Assembly (NCBI RefSeq): GCF_035818675.1
Contig: NZ_JAYKZZ010000011.1
Coordinates: 1-64,000 of the forward strand
Origin: Parapedobacter flavus
Lineage (GTDB): Bacteria; Bacteroidota; Bacteroidia; Sphingobacteriales; Sphingobacteriaceae
Direction: 5' to 3'
DNA length: 64,000 nt
Below the pieces are notes generated by a model, which had not been told where the DNA came from, ran no database searches, and saw nothing but the letters and a program-made list of their open reading frames with translations. Shown here in pieces: positions 25,964 to 34,440 of this stretch (positions are counted from its first letter, which is position 1; every line of letters starts with the position of its first letter). Made by a program: the position numbers and the translations under genes.

Positions 25964-26494
25964 ATGGCAACAACATGGAAATTAGATCCTACCCACTCAG
26001 AGGTAGCATTCAAAGTGAAACACTTGGTTATCACTACCGTTACCGGTTATTTCCGCTCGTTTGACGGGACCGTCGTTACGGAAAATGAAGACGACTTCAC
26101 CACTGGTAAAATTGATTTCACGATCGACACTACGAGTATCGACACCAACCAGTCACAACGGGACGAGCACCTCAAATCGGCCGATTTCTTTGACGCGGCT
26201 AGCCATCCGCAGATGAAGTTCACATCAACTTCCATTGAGGAAAAGGGCAGCGATGAGTTTGTGTTGCGGGGCGACCTCACCATTGGCGGTATCACGAAGT
26301 CTGTGAAGTTCGATGTGGAGTTTGGTGGTACCGTGACCGACCCGTATGGTAATTTCAAAGCGGGATTCGAAGTATCGGGCAAGATCAGTCGTAAGGAGTT
26401 TGGCCTCACCTGGAGCGCAGTCACCGAAGCCGGTGCCGTGGTGGTGAGCGACGACGTAAAAATCCAGGCAAGCGTTCAGTTTGTCAAGCAATAG
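25964..26494 (+). CDS. YceI family protein
   Basis: A 176-residue lipocalin-like beta-barrel protein. WKLDPTHSEVAFKVKHLVITTVTGYF, the KSADFFDAASHPQMKFTSTSIE block and LTIGGITKSVKFDVEFGG are the family signature. YceI proteins bind isoprenoid ligands such as octaprenyl phosphate or polyisoprenoid quinones. There is no signal peptide, so it appears cytoplasmic. ATG at 25964 is the standard start; a TACCTTTG minus-7-like element lies at 25932-25939, between the OsmC stop and this start. Confidence 0.94.
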   Translation: MATTWKLDPTHSEVAFKVKHLVITTVTGYFRSFDGTVVTENEDDFTTGKIDFTIDTTSIDTNQSQRDEHLKSADFFDAASHPQMKFTSTSIEEKGSDEFVLRGDLTIGGITKSVKFDVEFGGTVTDPYGNFKAGFEVSGKISRKEFGLTWSAVTEAGAVVVSDDVKIQASVQFVKQ

Positions 26495-26531
26495 ATCGAT
26501 TCGGTAAAGGGGATGCCGAATCCGCGCACCC

Positions 26532-27575
26532 TTATTTTATCTCCCTGCGCCATATCCGCTCGGCCCAGCGGCCGATGTACCAAAAAGACAAAGCCAGCAA
26601 TAGGAAGAATATAGCCCGGTTGACATTATCCCACAGGTATTCAAAAAAGCGGGTATAGATGTTGATAATCAGAAAGACAATCCCGAATTCGCGGGCTACA
26701 TTATCGTGATTTTTCAATCCATACCAAGCAAGGCCCAACGATACAGCCGACGATAATAAACCCCAGTAGAAGATGTGCCATTGCCGCACTTGCGACCAGA
26801 GATCCAGATCACTGTAATTGCCGAAAATAGACAATAACCATAAGGCGGTCATCAGGTAGGTCAGCCCTACAATATATGTGAGTTGCCGGAAGGGGCTGAT
26901 GGCCTTTATCCGGTGCTGCCAGAACAGGGCAAATGCGGTGAGTATCGTGCCGAACAGCGTAAAACGCAAGGGATAGTTCATACCCCAAAAGCGAAATCCC
27001 CAGTTGCTATGGTAGGCCGTTTCGGTGGCAAACCAGATGCCAAAAGCAATCAAGGTGAAAACCCAGATTAGCCTTGAAGATAGCTTCACCGAGAGCACTC
27101 CATAAACCACTACCGAGGCGAGAAAGAGCAGTGAAAAATGGCCGGATCCTTTGTCGACGATTTTGCCGAGATAACCGATGAAGGCAGCGGTGGCAAATAC
27201 GCCAACGGCCATCAGCGCTTCGTTACTAAATGTCTTGTCCGGATGCTTACGCTTGTTCCGGAATCCCCACGCATAGCATATAGCAGCCAAAACCAAACAA
27301 AAGATACAAATAACCACATCCGGCGTGTCGTACAGCCGCTCGATCCAACGGAGCACCAACTGGTCGGCAAATAACGAAAGGAAAGCCAATATGACGCACG
27401 AAAGTGCCACCCAAAAGGCATACTGGGCCAGCCTCTTCCAGTCGAATCCCTTCACCTCATACGATTTGCTCAACCGCTCGGCTGACGCGTCGTCAATTAA
27501 CCCGGCTGCTCGCCAGTGGGTGATCGCTTCGTCTAACGTTTCCTTTTCCTGTTTACTAATCGTTAATTTCTTCAC
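26532..27575 (-). CDS. DUF2157 membrane protein
   Basis: A 347-residue integral membrane protein. The N-terminal cytoplasmic helices (LDEAITHWRAAGLIDDASAERLSKSY) and a first segment YAFWVALSCVILAFLSLFADQ are typical of DUF2157; about nine further hydrophobic segments follow. The last 20 residues are charged (AERIWRREIK). The function of the family is unknown. It runs opposite to the YceI gene, whose stop is 37 bp away, and has a 56-bp spacer before the next gene upstream on the same strand. Confidence 0.85.
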   Translation of the reverse strand: MKKLTISKQEKETLDEAITHWRAAGLIDDASAERLSKSYEVKGFDWKRLAQYAFWVALSCVILAFLSLFADQLVLRWIERLYDTPDVVICIFCLVLAAICYAWGFRNKRKHPDKTFSNEALMAVGVFATAAFIGYLGKIVDKGSGHFSLLFLASVVVYGVLSVKLSSRLIWVFTLIAFGIWFATETAYHSNWGFRFWGMNYPLRFTLFGTILTAFALFWQHRIKAISPFRQLTYIVGLTYLMTALWLLSIFGNYSDLDLWSQVRQWHIFYWGLLSSAVSLGLAWYGLKNHDNVAREFGIVFLIINIYTRFFEYLWDNVNRAIFFLLLALSFWYIGRWAERIWRREIK

Positions 27576-27631
27576 TTCTCACCTTTTCAGATGCTAAGGT
27601 AGGAATAATCGGCACATGCGCCCGCAGCGGT

Positions 27632-28831
27632 TTACAGGAGACTCATCAGCTTAACCTGTACGTCTACCAGCTCTTCACCGCGCCGGATGATGAGGCGCAC
27701 ACGCTTTTTGGCCGACATCAGTGCCTTTTTATATTGGGTGAAATCTTGATTGGCATTGTTGTCGATCGCGATAACGATATCGCCCTCCTTCAACCCGGCA
27801 ACGGCGGCCGGAGAGCCTTGAACAATGGAGCCCACCGTAATGTTGCCATCGATGTAGTATAGCTCCATGCCCGAGTAGGAGTATTCGAACGGCTCGCGGT
27901 ACAACGTGTTCGGCTTGACGTGGATTTCGCGACGCTGGTAGTTGACGATGAGGTTGAAGCGTTTTAAGATCTGGTTGCCGATGATGCCGCCAAGATAGGG
28001 ATAGGATGTCACGTTGAACTCATCTTCAAACACCATGGTGGGCACGTTGCGGAAACGGTAAGGCCCCAACCGGAAGTCCTTTACCAGTGTCATCTCCATA
28101 GCTAGTTTCCCGCCCACGCCATGCGCTTCTATAGGGAAGCGTTTGCGTTTCTTGCGTATCGCTGAGCTATCCGTTTCGAAATCCTTTGATAAGACCAACG
28201 ATAGTCCGGCCCCGATATCGAGGAGGAATCTGGAGCGGATTTTACGATGATCTTTTAGTTGGGCGCTGTGCACGGGGAGGGTGCGGATGAATGGCCGCAG
28301 CAGGTGGCCCCCACGGGGATATTTGATTGTGCCTTGTGAACAAATGGTTATTTCCTGGTCGTCATAGTCGATTTTCAGGATGTATCGGCTCAACAGCGAA
28401 TACCCGATTACACCGTCAACGCGTACACCATAAACATACGACAGAAATTCATAATCGTTGATATGGAAGTTGAGGCTGTCTACGATGAGGTCATTCAACT
28501 GGAGCTGCTTGGCGTATAGGAATTTGGCTTTCCGTATTCCCGCGATACCACGGATGTTGATGTCCGACTGCTGGGGTACCAGATGTAAGGCGCTGGCAGT
28601 GGTCGAATCCAATGAAATGCCACTACTGCCCGTGTCGAGGATAAAATTAAGCGTATCCGGATTGCCTACCAGTACACCCTTAATGAGGACAACACTTTCG
28701 GCTGCCAATGAAAAGGGTATGGTAGTGAGCGTTTGCGATAGTGATGGGATAAACTCTTCTTGTGCATGCGCCCCCTGCCCTCCAAAGGTGCCAGCAGCTA
28801 ATAAGGGGATTATAATCGGTAAGGCTTTCAT
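27632..28831 (-). CDS. Retropepsin-like aspartyl protease with C-terminal PDZ domain
   Basis: A 399-residue exported protein. It has an N-terminal signal peptide (PIIIPLLAAGTFGGQGAHAQ). Two pepsin/retropepsin-type halves follow, with catalytic motifs FILDTGSSG (D66) and FLLDIGAG (D205). A PDZ domain lies in the C-terminal 70 residues (MELYYIDGNITVGSIVQGSPAAVAGLKEGD). The first DTG is canonical; the second is DIG, so the active-site pair is unusual. Such proteins are common in Bacteroidota; substrates are not known. The ATG at 28831 is the only clear start. Confidence 0.88.
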   Translation of the reverse strand: MKALPIIIPLLAAGTFGGQGAHAQEEFIPSLSQTLTTIPFSLAAESVVLIKGVLVGNPDTLNFILDTGSSGISLDSTTASALHLVPQQSDINIRGIAGIRKAKFLYAKQLQLNDLIVDSLNFHINDYEFLSYVYGVRVDGVIGYSLLSRYILKIDYDDQEITICSQGTIKYPRGGHLLRPFIRTLPVHSAQLKDHRKIRSRFLLDIGAGLSLVLSKDFETDSSAIRKKRKRFPIEAHGVGGKLAMEMTLVKDFRLGPYRFRNVPTMVFEDEFNVTSYPYLGGIIGNQILKRFNLIVNYQRREIHVKPNTLYREPFEYSYSGMELYYIDGNITVGSIVQGSPAAVAGLKEGDIVIAIDNNANQDFTQYKKALMSAKKRVRLIIRRGEELVDVQVKLMSLL

Positions 28832-28943
28832 AGCGATGCCTTCGTTTTTTTCAAAGATACATTATTTATCCATTATCCATCCGCCCAACGATCGGTAACA
28901 GGGCGCATTTCAATGCAACTACAACGTTTTCGTAAAAAAATAA

Positions 28944-28961
28944 TGCGTAAACGATTGCGCA
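28944..28961. promoter_or_regulatory. LacI-type operator over the minus-33 region of the PUL promoter
   Basis: TGCGTAAACGATTGCGCA is an imperfect 18-bp palindrome (14 of 18 positions symmetric) with the central CG typical of LacI/GalR operators. It covers the TTG element, so binding would repress the PUL. No LacI-family gene is in the window. Confidence 0.6.
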
Positions 28962-28985
28962 ACGAAGGCAAGTTTTATATATTTG
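28955..28985 (+). promoter_or_regulatory. Promoter of the polysaccharide utilisation locus
   Basis: TTG at 28955-28957, 20 bp, then TATATTTG at 28978-28985, both perfect matches to the Bacteroidota consensus. The expected start near 28992 leaves a leader of about 265 bases before the first susC. The region 28832-29258 holds this promoter, two LacI-type operators and the leader, and no gene. Confidence 0.7.
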
Positions 28986-29171
28986 TGATAACTAATGAAA
29001 CGAAATAAATTATGATAAAAGAAATTAGCGGCTATATGACAAACGAGCCACCTAATTGGATCACACATAATTTCTAAAAAAAACAGACGCTACGAGCGGG
29101 ATAACGGCTGATATCCTGCGAATTTTGCACCAATTTTTTGTTCTGGTAACATATCTAATACAATAGATAAT

Positions 29172-29183
29172 GGAAACGTTTGC
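29172..29183. promoter_or_regulatory. Second LacI-type operator in the PUL leader
   Basis: GGAAACGTTTGC contains the perfect palindromic core AAACGTTT. It lies 222 bp downstream of the first operator, a spacing that would allow looping by a tetrameric regulator. Confidence 0.45.
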
Positions 29184-29258
29184 CTTTTTTCCGCCTTGAC
29201 ACCAACCAAGTGATATCGCTTGGCATGCATCACATGTTGTGTTTTAAAAAATCAAATT

Positions 29259-32200
29259 ATGAGAAAAACCGATTACGAAAAAATGTATTACTGTTGTGGT
29301 TTGCTTAAAAAGTGCCTGTTGCCGTCTGTGCTATTGCTGGTATTCACCTGCATGACAGCAGGAGTGATGGCGGGCGAAATCCAGAAGGTAATCAAGGGTA
29401 TCGTTAAAGATTCAAATGGCGCACCCTTAGCCGGCGTGACCGTTGCGGTAGGCAATAGCGATAACACCACCACCACAGACGACAACGGGGCCTTTACGCT
29501 GGACGGGGTCAGCGTGGGCAATGTATTGACTTTGACATCCGTAGGCTACAAACGAGCACAGGTAACTGTGGGCAACAACGACTTTATCGAGATGACGCTG
29601 GAAGAAGACCAGGAAATGCTCGGCGAAGTGGTTGTTGTAGGTTACGGACAGCAGAAAAAAGAAAGTGTCATCGGGTCTATTGTACAGGCTACCGATAAAG
29701 AATTGAAACGGCAGGGAAACCAGCCCGACCTCGCACAGGCACTCACCGGCCAACTACCGGGTGTGTCTACCCTCACCTCCTCGGGCGAGCCAGGAGGGGT
29801 CACTACCGGAGAAAGCGCAACCAGCATCTTTATCCGGGGCAAGAATACGTGGAACGGCGGTCAGCCCCTCATCTTGGTGGATGGCGTTGAGCGGTCGATG
29901 AACAACATCGACGTCAACGAAGTGGCCAGCATTTCAGTATTGAAAGATGCCTCTGCAACAGCGGTATTCGGCGTGAAGGGTGCCAACGGGGTTATCCTGA
30001 TTACCACCAAAAGGGGGATGGAAGGGAAGACCCAGCTTAACTTCAATTATACAGCCATGGGGATGGCCGTATCCAAGTTGCCTGAAAAGCTGGACTCCTA
30101 CGCGGCGATGATGGCTAAGAATGAAATCATCGAGCGGGAAGGCGTACTCAATGAGCCGTCGTGGAACAGCTATGTTCCCTATGAGATTGTCCAACGTTAC
30201 CAGCTGCCACAAACTGCTGAATATGCTGAGATTTATCCCAATGTGGATTGGCAAAAGGCGATGTTCAAGGATGTTGGCTTTTCGCATAAGGCCGCATTGA
30301 ATGCCCGCGGGGGAAGTAAGATGGTCCAGTATTTTGGATCATTGGCCTACCTGCACGAAGGAGACATGTTCCAAAACATGGATAATGGCAAAGGATACGA
30401 GCCAAATTACAACTTTGATCGGTTCAATTTCCGCAGCAACATTGATGTTGCATTCACCGAGCGGACCAAAATGAAGATTAACCTAGCGGGTTTCTACGGC
30501 CAAAAGAACACCAATTTCAACAACGAGGGCAGTACAAGTCGTGCCGACTCATGGATGTGGCGCTCCGTTTACGGCCTTGCCCCCAACCTCTTCCTTCCGA
30601 TGTATTCGGACGGTCGCTGGGGGGCCTACCAAGAGGGCGGAAACAACACGGTCAATCCATTGGCGGTAGCTTATAACATCGGTATCCGGCAGGCCCGATA
30701 TACCGAACTGAACTCGGATTTTCACTTAGAGCAGGACCTTGGGTTCATTACCGAGGGGTTAAAGGCGGTCGGGTCGTTTTTCTATGATAACAACGTGCGA
30801 TCCGAAGGCGGGATTTGGGATGCAACCAATCACGTTAGACCCGGCGAAGCATCGACCAACGTGCCTTACAAACAGATCTATCCGATGCTTTATGAAGGCC
30901 CCAACCAAGACCCCAGCGAATATACAATGTACCTGCCCATCAGCGATGAGGAGTACGATTGGATTATCCGCCCGTGGACCATTCGGCAGGAAGAAATTGC
31001 AAATTCCAACTGGATCGGTTACATCCCGATTACGCGCCGCATGAGTTACCGCGCTCAGGTGCAATATGCCCGGGATTTTGCCGACCATCACATCACGGCC
31101 ATGGGGTTGTTCCAGCGGGAAGAATCGGCCAGGGGCAGTGCGTTTAAAACCTATCGGGAAGATTGGGTGTTCCGGGCAACGTATGATTACAAGACGCGTT
31201 ACCTCTTTGAAGCCAACGGCGCCTATAATGGTTCTGAGAAATTCGGACCGGGCTATCGGTTTGATTTCTTTCCTTCGCTCGGTTTGGGTTGGTACCTATC
31301 CAATGAGCCGTTTTTCAACGTCGATTGGGTAGATGCGCTCAAATTCCGCTATAGCATCGGTGTGGTAGGGGACGATAGTGGCGGCGGGCGCTGGCTCTAT
31401 TCGTCGCAGTACGCCTTTGGTGGCGCCGCAAGGCTCAACAACGCCTCCAACGGAACAAGCCCGTATACCTTCTATCGGGAGTCGTCTATCGGTAATCCCG
31501 ATGTGCATTGGGAAACGGCGACGAAGCAGAACCTCGGCTTGGACCTGAATCTATTCAACAACGTGGTCACGATTGTTGCCGATGTGTTCAATGAAAACCG
31601 TACCAACATCCTTATTGCCGGTGGGAGCCGCAATATCCCACCGTTCTTTGGAGCTACACCGCCAGCCGCCAATTTAGGTCACGTGAAATCCAAAGGGTAT
31701 GAGCTGGAAGTGGGCGTTAACAAACGGTTCACCCCCTCGACAACCCTTTGGGCTAAGATCGCGATTACGCACAATGAAAATGAAGTGATATTTCGCGACG
31801 ACCCCCCATTACAATACGACCACATTAAGTCTGCAGGATACCCTATAGACCAACGAAAGACGTTGATAAACGCCGGTTTTTATAATAACTGGGATGAGGT
31901 GTACGCCAGCGTGCCCACCGAAACCAATGATATGCAGAAACTGCCTGGGTATTACAATCTGCTGGATTTTAACGCCGACGGAATCATCAAGTCCAGTGAA
32001 GACGCCGCGCCGGTAGGCTATTCTGGTACTCCGCAGAATACCGCGGCATTTACCATCGGGTTAGATTATAAAGGGTTCAATTTCATGGCGCGGCTCTACG
32101 GCGTAACGAACGCAACACGCTACATCGGATTCAACAACTTCAACTACGATACCGATATCGTGTTTGGGCACGTAGCCGACTACTGGTCTAAGAATAACCC

Positions 32201-32501
32201 CAACGCAAGTTCATTCCTGCCCCGCTGGAAGACACAGGCGGAGAACGTTGGTGACTACTACGTCTATGACGCTTCGTTTCTGCGTCTCCAGAACGTAGAG
32301 GTCGGCTATTCCTTCGGCAATAGCGAATGGCTCAAGCGGATGGGCTTGGACAACCTCCGGTTGTTCGTGAATGGAACGAACTTGTTTTTCTGGTCGGACC
32401 TGCCGGACGACCGGGAAGGGTCATACAGTGGAGGAAACGACACGCAAGGATCGTATCCTACCATGCGGAGGTTCAATGCGGGCATAGATGTTTCCTTTTA
32501 A
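29259..32501 (+). CDS. susC: SusC/RagA-type TonB-dependent outer-membrane transporter
   Basis: A 1,080-residue glycan importer. After the signal peptide region (LPSVLLLVFTCMTAGVMAG), a carboxypeptidase-regulatory-like domain follows (GIVKDSNGAPLAGVTVAVG, DNGAFTLDGVSVGNVLTL), then the plug with EMLGEVVVVGYGQQKKESVIG, IFIRGKNTWNGGQPLILVDGV and SISVLKDASATAVFGVKGANGVILITTKRG. The rest is beta barrel, ending in VSF. ATG at 29259 gives MRKTDYEKMYYCC; an upstream ATG at 29220 lacks support. First gene of the PUL; it delivers oligosaccharide caught by the downstream SusD across the outer membrane. Confidence 0.96.
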   Translation: MRKTDYEKMYYCCGLLKKCLLPSVLLLVFTCMTAGVMAGEIQKVIKGIVKDSNGAPLAGVTVAVGNSDNTTTTDDNGAFTLDGVSVGNVLTLTSVGYKRAQVTVGNNDFIEMTLEEDQEMLGEVVVVGYGQQKKESVIGSIVQATDKELKRQGNQPDLAQALTGQLPGVSTLTSSGEPGGVTTGESATSIFIRGKNTWNGGQPLILVDGVERSMNNIDVNEVASISVLKDASATAVFGVKGANGVILITTKRGMEGKTQLNFNYTAMGMAVSKLPEKLDSYAAMMAKNEIIEREGVLNEPSWNSYVPYEIVQRYQLPQTAEYAEIYPNVDWQKAMFKDVGFSHKAALNARGGSKMVQYFGSLAYLHEGDMFQNMDNGKGYEPNYNFDRFNFRSNIDVAFTERTKMKINLAGFYGQKNTNFNNEGSTSRADSWMWRSVYGLAPNLFLPMYSDGRWGAYQEGGNNTVNPLAVAYNIGIRQARYTELNSDFHLEQDLGFITEGLKAVGSFFYDNNVRSEGGIWDATNHVRPGEASTNVPYKQIYPMLYEGPNQDPSEYTMYLPISDEEYDWIIRPWTIRQEEIANSNWIGYIPITRRMSYRAQVQYARDFADHHITAMGLFQREESARGSAFKTYREDWVFRATYDYKTRYLFEANGAYNGSEKFGPGYRFDFFPSLGLGWYLSNEPFFNVDWVDALKFRYSIGVVGDDSGGGRWLYSSQYAFGGAARLNNASNGTSPYTFYRESSIGNPDVHWETATKQNLGLDLNLFNNVVTIVADVFNENRTNILIAGGSRNIPPFFGATPPAANLGHVKSKGYELEVGVNKRFTPSTTLWAKIAITHNENEVIFRDDPPLQYDHIKSAGYPIDQRKTLINAGFYNNWDEVYASVPTETNDMQKLPGYYNLLDFNADGIIKSSEDAAPVGYSGTPQNTAAFTIGLDYKGFNFMARLYGVTNATRYIGFNNFNYDTDIVFGHVADYWSKNNPNASSFLPRWKTQAENVGDYYVYDASFLRLQNVEVGYSFGNSEWLKRMGLDNLRLFVNGTNLFFWSDLPDDREGSYSGGNDTQGSYPTMRRFNAGIDVSF

Positions 32502-32593
32502 TGCTTTGAAGCGATGACATCTGTCCGATCAACACCTAAAGACGTGGTGATGAAAACAGATTGGAAACGCGGTTAAAGAAAAATTAATTTCGA

Positions 32594-34405
32594 ATGAAAA
32601 CAGCAGCAATACGAAACAGCGCACGCTTCCTACGGGGGTTTTGGGTACTCATCGCCTTGATGGTTACCTCGTGCGAGAATTATTTGGATAAAGCCCCGGA
32701 AGCCGATCTTTCCGAAAAAGATGTCTTCGGGAATTTTATCAGCTTCCAGGGGTTTGTAGAGGAGTTGTATAATTGCATTATGGACCCTAATAAGGGAGGA
32801 GCGTGGAATCAGTACCTGTTCGCCGATGAAACCTTGAACAACAGCCCCTATGCTTTCGATAACGGGAACTACTGGGGGAACCATGGCTATTTCTATGGAC
32901 AATCCGTAAATACTCGCGACAACAATTCACGTACCAAGCGGATATGGGAATATGCGTGGTACGGGATCAGGAAAGCCAATTTGGCGCTCGCTAAGCTAGA
33001 CCAGGAAGGGCTTTTCCAAGGCTCTCAGGAAGAACGGGATCACCTGCGCGGACAAGCACTGTTCTTCAGGGGGTGGTTCTATTTCGAATTGGCGCGGTAT
33101 TGGGGTGGTATGCCCTACGTTAACCGGGCGCTGGGCGCGTCAGAGGAACTGACCACGGAAGAATTCAGGCGGCTCAATTTCCAGGAGTGTGCCCTCCTGA
33201 TGGCGGCGGATTTCCGCGAAGCCGCCAATATATTACCTACCCACTGGGATCAATCGGGCCCAGGCCAGCGAACGTTGGGGCACAACCGCGACCGCATCAA
33301 CAAGTTCCATGCACTCGGTTACCTCGGCAAGGCGCTGCTTTATGCCGCCAGCCCAATGATCAATGAAGAAGCGACGGGGAACGACAGTTTCAACGCCGAG
33401 TTGGCTAAGCAGGCCGCCGAGGCATTCGGCGAGCTGTTGCAGTTGGCCGATGAAACCGGCATTTACAAAATGCAGAGCTGGGATTCGTGGACCGATAATT
33501 TCTGGCGCTGGAATAACGAACGCCCGGGCGGCGACGAGTGCATCATGGTTCCGATTATATACGACCGGGGCCGCGTACGCTGGTCGACGCTCGGCGCCAC
33601 CGTGCCGTCTTCGCTGGGCCTCAACAGCGGTAGTAATGCCGATGTCCCTACGCACAACAACACCGAGAATTACGCCATGGCCAATGGCCTGCCCATCGGA
33701 GATCCCGACTCGGGATATGATCCGAATGACCCTTGGACAGGGCGCGAACCCCGGTTTTATAAAGATATCTTGAAAGATGGCGACCAAATTATCAATGAGT
33801 CGGGCCCCGATCGGTTCGCCGAACTTTATACTGGCGGTCGGCATCGTTCCCAAATCAACCCCCCCAGTGTAACCGGGTACTATGCCAAGCGCTTTTCGCC
33901 TATGGGCAGCGAACTGACGATGTCGCGAGCGGGGGGGCTCCAAGCCTATGTGCCGTACCTCCGGCTAGCGGACATCTACCTCATGTATGCAGAGGCTGTG
34001 CTTTTCAGCCCGGGCGGAACACCACAAGCATCGGCAAGCAACTACAGCATGACAGCAGAGGCGGCCATGAATGTGGTGCGGAACCGTGCCCAGATTCCGA
34101 ACATTGCCGGTAAATACACGGCAACAAACGATGCGTTCTTTGAAGAGATTGTGCGTGAGCGGGCAGTAGAATTGAACTTTGAAGGCGCACGTTTCTGTGA
34201 CCTCCGCCGGTGGAACCGCAATGACGACCCCAGGTACCTCGATAAAACAGCGATTGATTTTGCACGCGGGAGCGACGGCAAGCCGATCAATATCCGGGAG
34301 CGGGTGGTGGTAAGGCGGACTGCGGAGAAGAAGCATAATTGGTTACCGATACAGGTGCGTTTTACCACGCAATATGAAGGTTTTCCGCAAAACCCCGGAT
34401 GGTAA
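32594..34405 (+). CDS. susD: SusD/RagB-type outer-membrane glycan-binding lipoprotein
   Basis: A 603-residue SusD protein with lipobox MVTSC after the N-terminal signal, then NYLDKAPEADLSEKDVF. The conserved helical repeat region shows FFRGWFYFELARYWGGMPY, and the C-terminal RagB/SusD region has LRLADIYLMYAEAVLF and VVRNRAQIPNIAG, then RERAVELNFEGARFCDLRRWNR and LPIQVRFTTQ at the end. It caps its SusC partner and binds the glycan at the cell surface. It lies 92 bp after the first susC. Confidence 0.95.
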   Translation: MKTAAIRNSARFLRGFWVLIALMVTSCENYLDKAPEADLSEKDVFGNFISFQGFVEELYNCIMDPNKGGAWNQYLFADETLNNSPYAFDNGNYWGNHGYFYGQSVNTRDNNSRTKRIWEYAWYGIRKANLALAKLDQEGLFQGSQEERDHLRGQALFFRGWFYFELARYWGGMPYVNRALGASEELTTEEFRRLNFQECALLMAADFREAANILPTHWDQSGPGQRTLGHNRDRINKFHALGYLGKALLYAASPMINEEATGNDSFNAELAKQAAEAFGELLQLADETGIYKMQSWDSWTDNFWRWNNERPGGDECIMVPIIYDRGRVRWSTLGATVPSSLGLNSGSNADVPTHNNTENYAMANGLPIGDPDSGYDPNDPWTGREPRFYKDILKDGDQIINESGPDRFAELYTGGRHRSQINPPSVTGYYAKRFSPMGSELTMSRAGGLQAYVPYLRLADIYLMYAEAVLFSPGGTPQASASNYSMTAEAAMNVVRNRAQIPNIAGKYTATNDAFFEEIVRERAVELNFEGARFCDLRRWNRNDDPRYLDKTAIDFARGSDGKPINIRERVVVRRTAEKKHNWLPIQVRFTTQYEGFPQNPGW

Positions 34406-34440
34406 GCGGACTGATGTAGTAAATCTAAATTTGAAGATTG

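Noticed and set aside
29012..29077. 21-codon ORF (MIKEISGYMTNEPPNWITHNF) in the leader of the PUL transcript
   Set aside because: An ORF of this length is expected by chance in AT-rich leader DNA; no SD or conservation evidence.
33233..33943. 236-codon minus-strand ORF over the first susD
   Set aside because: Antisense to a clear SusD; no domain.
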